A stretch of DNA of 64,000 nt from Amoebidium appalachense (Eukaryota; Ichthyosporea). The translations under genes were made by a program, and so were the position numbers. Each line of letters starts with the position of its first letter. Positions within the stretch are counted from its first letter, which is position 1. This document shows positions 59,541 through 64,000 of this stretch, piece after piece. The notes beneath the pieces were generated by a model. It did not search any database. It was not told the DNA's origin and saw nothing but the letters and a program-made list of their open reading frames with translations. Where the stretch lies: contig CAVNZM010000008.1 in NCBI GenBank assembly GCA_963693365.1, positions 3,286,001 to 3,350,000 of the forward strand, in the 5' to 3' direction.

Positions 59541-60410
59541 TGTAATCTTCGCTTATTTATGGGTGTGTGTGTGTGTGTGTGTGTGTGTTGTGCGGGGTTG
59601 CACACACCGGTGTCTACTTTTCTTCCTACTTTTTTTCTCTCCACACACTTCACCTGTCCACTTCTGCATACCCCCTCTCATAGCTATAGACACACTTCAC
59701 ACATTGCGTTACGCGCACGCACGCATGCACACACCGCTCTGTTGGCGACAGCTCCCTTGGAACCCATGCGGCATGTTACCCACCGGCGTAACATAACTCG
59801 GACTATCGATTTGGCTTTTTTCAAGCCCAAAGCAATATAGCATATTTCCGGCTGACATCCGGGGGCATAGCTTTCCGTTCGAAGACGTTAAAGTTCCGCT
59901 TCAGTAAGCGTGTTACTACCCTGCGGCGTGGGTCAAATCTCATATTTTCCCCTCTGATTGCGAATTCTGCGGCCTTCGGGACTTAATTCTTTTCAGCTGG
60001 TGTAGTATGTTAGCCAGGGAAGTATCGACTTAGGTAGCGACGGGGGAGCTTCCTAGAAGCCCCGTTTCCTGAGTTCCTATCTATATTTTTCTTGCTTCTG
60101 CTTACTGCTGCAACTTTAACCCCCGGCCTTTCCCACTGCCCTTGCCTGCATAAGCAACCCTGCTCGTCTCTGATCAAGACGGGTGACCTACCCATGTTCA
60201 AGTGAAACAGTATCTGAGTTGGGTTCCGTTAACGAGGTGAATAGGTCGAAACTCGGGTACTGTGGATGACGTGGGCCCCCCCTGAGGATGGGCTCTGCTT
60301 ATTATGCATACTCTTTATGTATGGCTTGCATTCTGCATCGTGTTATCCGTTTGTTCTTGTGTACTTCGTACTTTTTGACCCATTTAACCCCCCCCCCCCC
60401 CCCCCCCCCC
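59541..60410 (+). repeat. Dispersed repeat, copy C (full), in the OTU-gene intron
   Basis: Starts after poly-C with TGTAATCTTCGC and ends at GACCCATTTAA followed by poly-C. It aligns end to end with 14325-15177 with only scattered differences. It lies in the intron between the two OTU-gene exons. Confidence 0.85.
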
Positions 60411-61070
60411 CCGCCCTCCCCACGCACACACACACACACACACACATCTTTGTTGCACGCACCTGCGCTCACAGCCACGAGCGCACGCAACGCACACACA
60501 CAGACGCGCACGCACACGTCTATCCACCCATATAGCTGTTAATAATCTAATGCCCCTCCCCCCCCCCCTCCCCCCCTCCACCCACCCATCCACACACACA
60601 CACACGCCAAGGTTTCCCTTGTTCTGCTCCTCGGCCTTTCCGCCTCCCCCTAATCTGTCTTTCTCTCTCTCCTCCGCCTCTCTCTGCCTCTCCCCCCCCC
60701 CCCCCCCCCCCCCCCCGTCCCACCCCACCCCACCACCACCGCCCTACCACCCTCCCACTTCTTGTCTTTGCTTATTCTTCCTTGTGATGTGCAACACAGG
60801 GACATATCCGGGCCACCTGAGGTCCAGCAACAACGCCTTCTTCAAATTCTGGGTGCCTGGAGAATGGAGCTTATGGAAACACCGGCTGACGGCAACTGTT
60901 TGTTTCATTCGGTGTGGCATTATGTCAATCAGTGTCTACAAAGCGGTCATGTCGCTACCCGTGAACATCTCAACACATTGGGGTTTACAGCTAATATGGA
61001 GCCTATAGAGGCGATTGGACGGCTACGCGAACTAATGGTAAACGAATGGCGGCGAAATCTAGCAGAATAG

Positions 61071-61945
61071 CAAGGATTCCTTTCAAGGGTGACACTCGCA
61101 GACGTAGCTGATGATTTCCGCTGTCCTCGGCACGCCCATTTTGCTTCTGCGGATTCGGCGGATGAATTCCAAAGCACCCAACAGTCTGGGGTGATTCCCC
61201 CCTAGCCAGCACCAGCACCATCCGCAAGCGTTCCACCCCAGTTATTATCTCACATACCCGAGCACGATAGCCAGTGCACAATGTAGCGTCTGTCAACTGA
61301 CTTTAGCAATCCCTCCCCATTTGTGTCATACTTAAATGCAATGATGTAGGTGCAAGGCCATATTGTATGCTCTGGTCACCGCTTTTGGCATCCGCCTGCT
61401 CAGTTTTAGTGTCACGGATAATAGGTGGGAGTGAGCCAATCCCTCCACGTAGTTTTTTATTTTTCTAATTGTTATTGTGGCTGCCAGCTGCTTTGGGGTC
61501 AGGTGGCAAACGTAGAGCATGTCTAGTAGGTTCGATTAGTATGGGATTTGGCATCATGATGCCAAGTTAATACTTAAGAATCAGTTTGTTAGGTGTTAGT
61601 TGCAACATTTAACTTCCAGTAATGTTCAGCATGTCATAGTGGTAGTTTATGATTGTAATGTTACTTACAGTTTAACTGTAATGTCACGGTGTATGTAGAG
61701 TATGCTATGTCACATTCAATGCACACACGCACGGCACATACACGCACACACGCAACCACATACACGTCAAGCACACACTACATCCATGCATGCGACATTC
61801 GCCTTTTTAATACCTATGATATCATTACGCGTAGTCAAAATACTATAATAATAATGTGTAGAAGTGATTGCAGGTCACTTTCACATGCTGCAGCTGTTTA
61901 ATTAATAATGACACTAATGGCACAAGCACACTGCAGACTCGGAAT

Positions 61946-61976
<31 letters not shown>

Positions 61977-62076
61977 AAAAATCCCCCCCCCCCCCCTCGT
62001 ACCGTGTTCCGCATTCAAACCCCCCCACCCCCCTCGTTCCCCCCCCCCCTCGAAATTTTCGTTCCGCCCGCCCCCC

Positions 62077-62107
<31 letters not shown>

Positions 62108-62913
62108 ACAAAACCCCCCCCCCCCCCCCCCCCCCCCCTCGTACCGTGTTCCGCATTCAAACCCCCCCCCCCCTCACCGAAGTTCCTCTTCCCCCCCCCC
62201 CCCCCCCTCCCCCCCTCGAAATTTTTGGCGGCGGCGGCGGCGGGGCGGGGGGGGGGGGGGGGGGGGGGGGGGGGAGGGGGGGGGGGGGGGGGGGGCTTGG
62301 GAAACGAGGGTGTAACCCGCGTCCCCAAAAATGAGTCATATTCTTCACCTATAGCCAAATAAACTGGACCAACCAAAATGTCGATCGAAACCGATTGGAA
62401 TGTAGCATACCAAGAACCGCAATAGACTGATTTTGGTTGGCGTATTTTATTGCATAAATTTTAGGGAATTTGTTTTACGTTACACACAGCAGTTTGGCAA
62501 CGGTTGAAATTTCGAACTCCGTGACTGTCGCTCCGCCTGAAAAATGGGGCTATTGTTTTGGCATCTCATTCCCCCACTCCACCATTGATACTTAAAATTC
62601 ATCATTATTGGATATCACTAACATATCATAACGCCGTGCTTCATTTCTCATATAAGTTGACTGTATCCGTGTGACGACTCAGTGCTCGTATCCGCCGCGG
62701 CCGAAGTCTTTCCTATCCCGAGCACCGTCGTAGAAGTGGGCAGAACCTTCGATACCGGCCATTACATGCATCTGCCGAAGGAGTAAGGCTGGCACTTTAC
62801 ACTTCGCAGCTGCGCAGGGTTGTGCTGTTGTGTAAAATCGAAGCTTCCGCTAGGCCCGTATTCTTACATTGTCAGGCCACCATCATTCGAACTGTGACGT
62901 TTCAAGCGCCAAT
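61071..62913. other. Gene-free DNA with poly-C/poly-G cluster
   Basis: After the OTU reading frame there is ordinary sequence to about 61940. Then a dense block (61947-62295) alternates poly-C runs, two CTCGTACCGTGTTCCGCATTCAAAC motifs, two CTCGAAATTTT motifs, a short (CA)n, GGCGGCGGC and poly-G. 62296-62913 is ordinary sequence, probably the promoter region of CAP copy B. A short segment before the start (TGACGTTTCAAGCGCC) lacks similarity to the leader of copy A. Confidence 0.6.

Positions 62914-64000
<1,087 letters not shown>

Larger units (their letters stand above)
58301..61070 (+). pseudogene. OTU-domain (cysteine protease fold) gene, 3' part, with premature TAG
   Basis: Exon 58301-58601 (after CTCTGCAG, before GTGCTT) and exon 60800-61070 (after CAACACAG) join in phase. 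The first gives an acidic stretch (DSDGFDDDDEGSSDESPGP) and a helical region (RLAGRKLNARRAMRKLIG...FFDEAVAADIQLA). The second gives the OTU catalytic segment ETPADGNCLFHSVWHYV (Asp and nucleophile Cys in DGNC) and a helix LRELMVNEWRRNLAE. It then hits TAG at 61068, yet the same frame continues for about 44 codons (QGFLSRVTLADVADDF...) to a second TAG. In OTU proteins a Tyr commonly sits at this spot (Y-x-x-F), so the TAG looks like a Tyr-codon mutation. The first exon needs an upstream exon ending in phase 1, not identified. OTU proteins are mainly deubiquitinases; activity here is doubtful. Confidence 0.6.

Overview
The window is nuclear DNA of a eukaryote. The evidence is a spliced multi-exon gene with GT-AG introns and one GC-AG intron, C2H2 zinc fingers with HTGER linkers, split secreted CAP-domain genes, LTR retrotransposons, and very dense poly-C/poly-G, (CA)n and (GA)n tracts. 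The species cannot be fixed. The HSD17B8-like and CAP genes would suit a holozoan, while the bZIP basic region looks more protist-like.

Layout. 0-24.5 kb is host DNA: a C2H2 zinc-finger gene with a reading-frame break (2.1-3.3 kb, minus), a single-exon bZIP-like gene (6.4-7.3 kb, minus), an 8-exon HSD17B8-like ketoacyl reductase gene (8.97-15.99 kb, plus; includes a 22-nt microexon), duplicated microsatellite-rich blocks (17-20.4 kb) and an isolated LTR (22.0-23.2 kb). 51.1-64 kb is host DNA again: two copies of a CAP-superfamily gene about 10.2 kb apart, with an OTU-domain gene carrying a premature stop between them, a small MITE-like inverted-repeat element, and a dispersed repeat bounded by poly-C that also lies in two introns of the reductase gene.

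24.5-51.1 kb is different: GC-rich, tightly packed, intronless and free of long microsatellites. It is an integrated Polinton-like/adintovirus-like dsDNA virus of about 18.7 kb, once a nested retrotransposon is subtracted. It carries a family-B DNA polymerase with protein-primed-type features (broken by frameshifts), a VLTF3-like late transcription factor, a double-jelly-roll major capsid protein (MCP), an A32/FtsK-type packaging ATPase, a penton-like minor capsid protein, two paralogous fibre-like proteins, a large Pro-repeat/Lys-tail putative core protein, and several small proteins. The replication gene and VLTF3 gene read rightward. A minus-strand block (ATPase, MCP, core and small proteins) reads toward them. 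Upstream of the polymerase are a 73-bp near-perfect palindrome holding two TGACGTCA sites, a GATATG-rich stretch, and six copies of CAAGGCGGCCAAT. No integrase, maturation protease or terminal inverted repeats are seen, and the right end stops abruptly in an AT-rich junction near 51.1 kb.

A complete 7,853-bp Ty3/gypsy chromovirus (35,829-43,681) sits inside the viral MCP gene. Its two 777-bp LTRs show no difference by eye, and it is flanked by a 5-bp target duplication (ACAGG). If it is removed, the MCP frame is continuous to its natural stop, so the capsid gene was intact when the retrotransposon landed. In the retrotransposon, Gag is followed by an in-frame UGA-CGG (a candidate readthrough stop), and a second in-frame TAG lies just before the RT YMDD motif.
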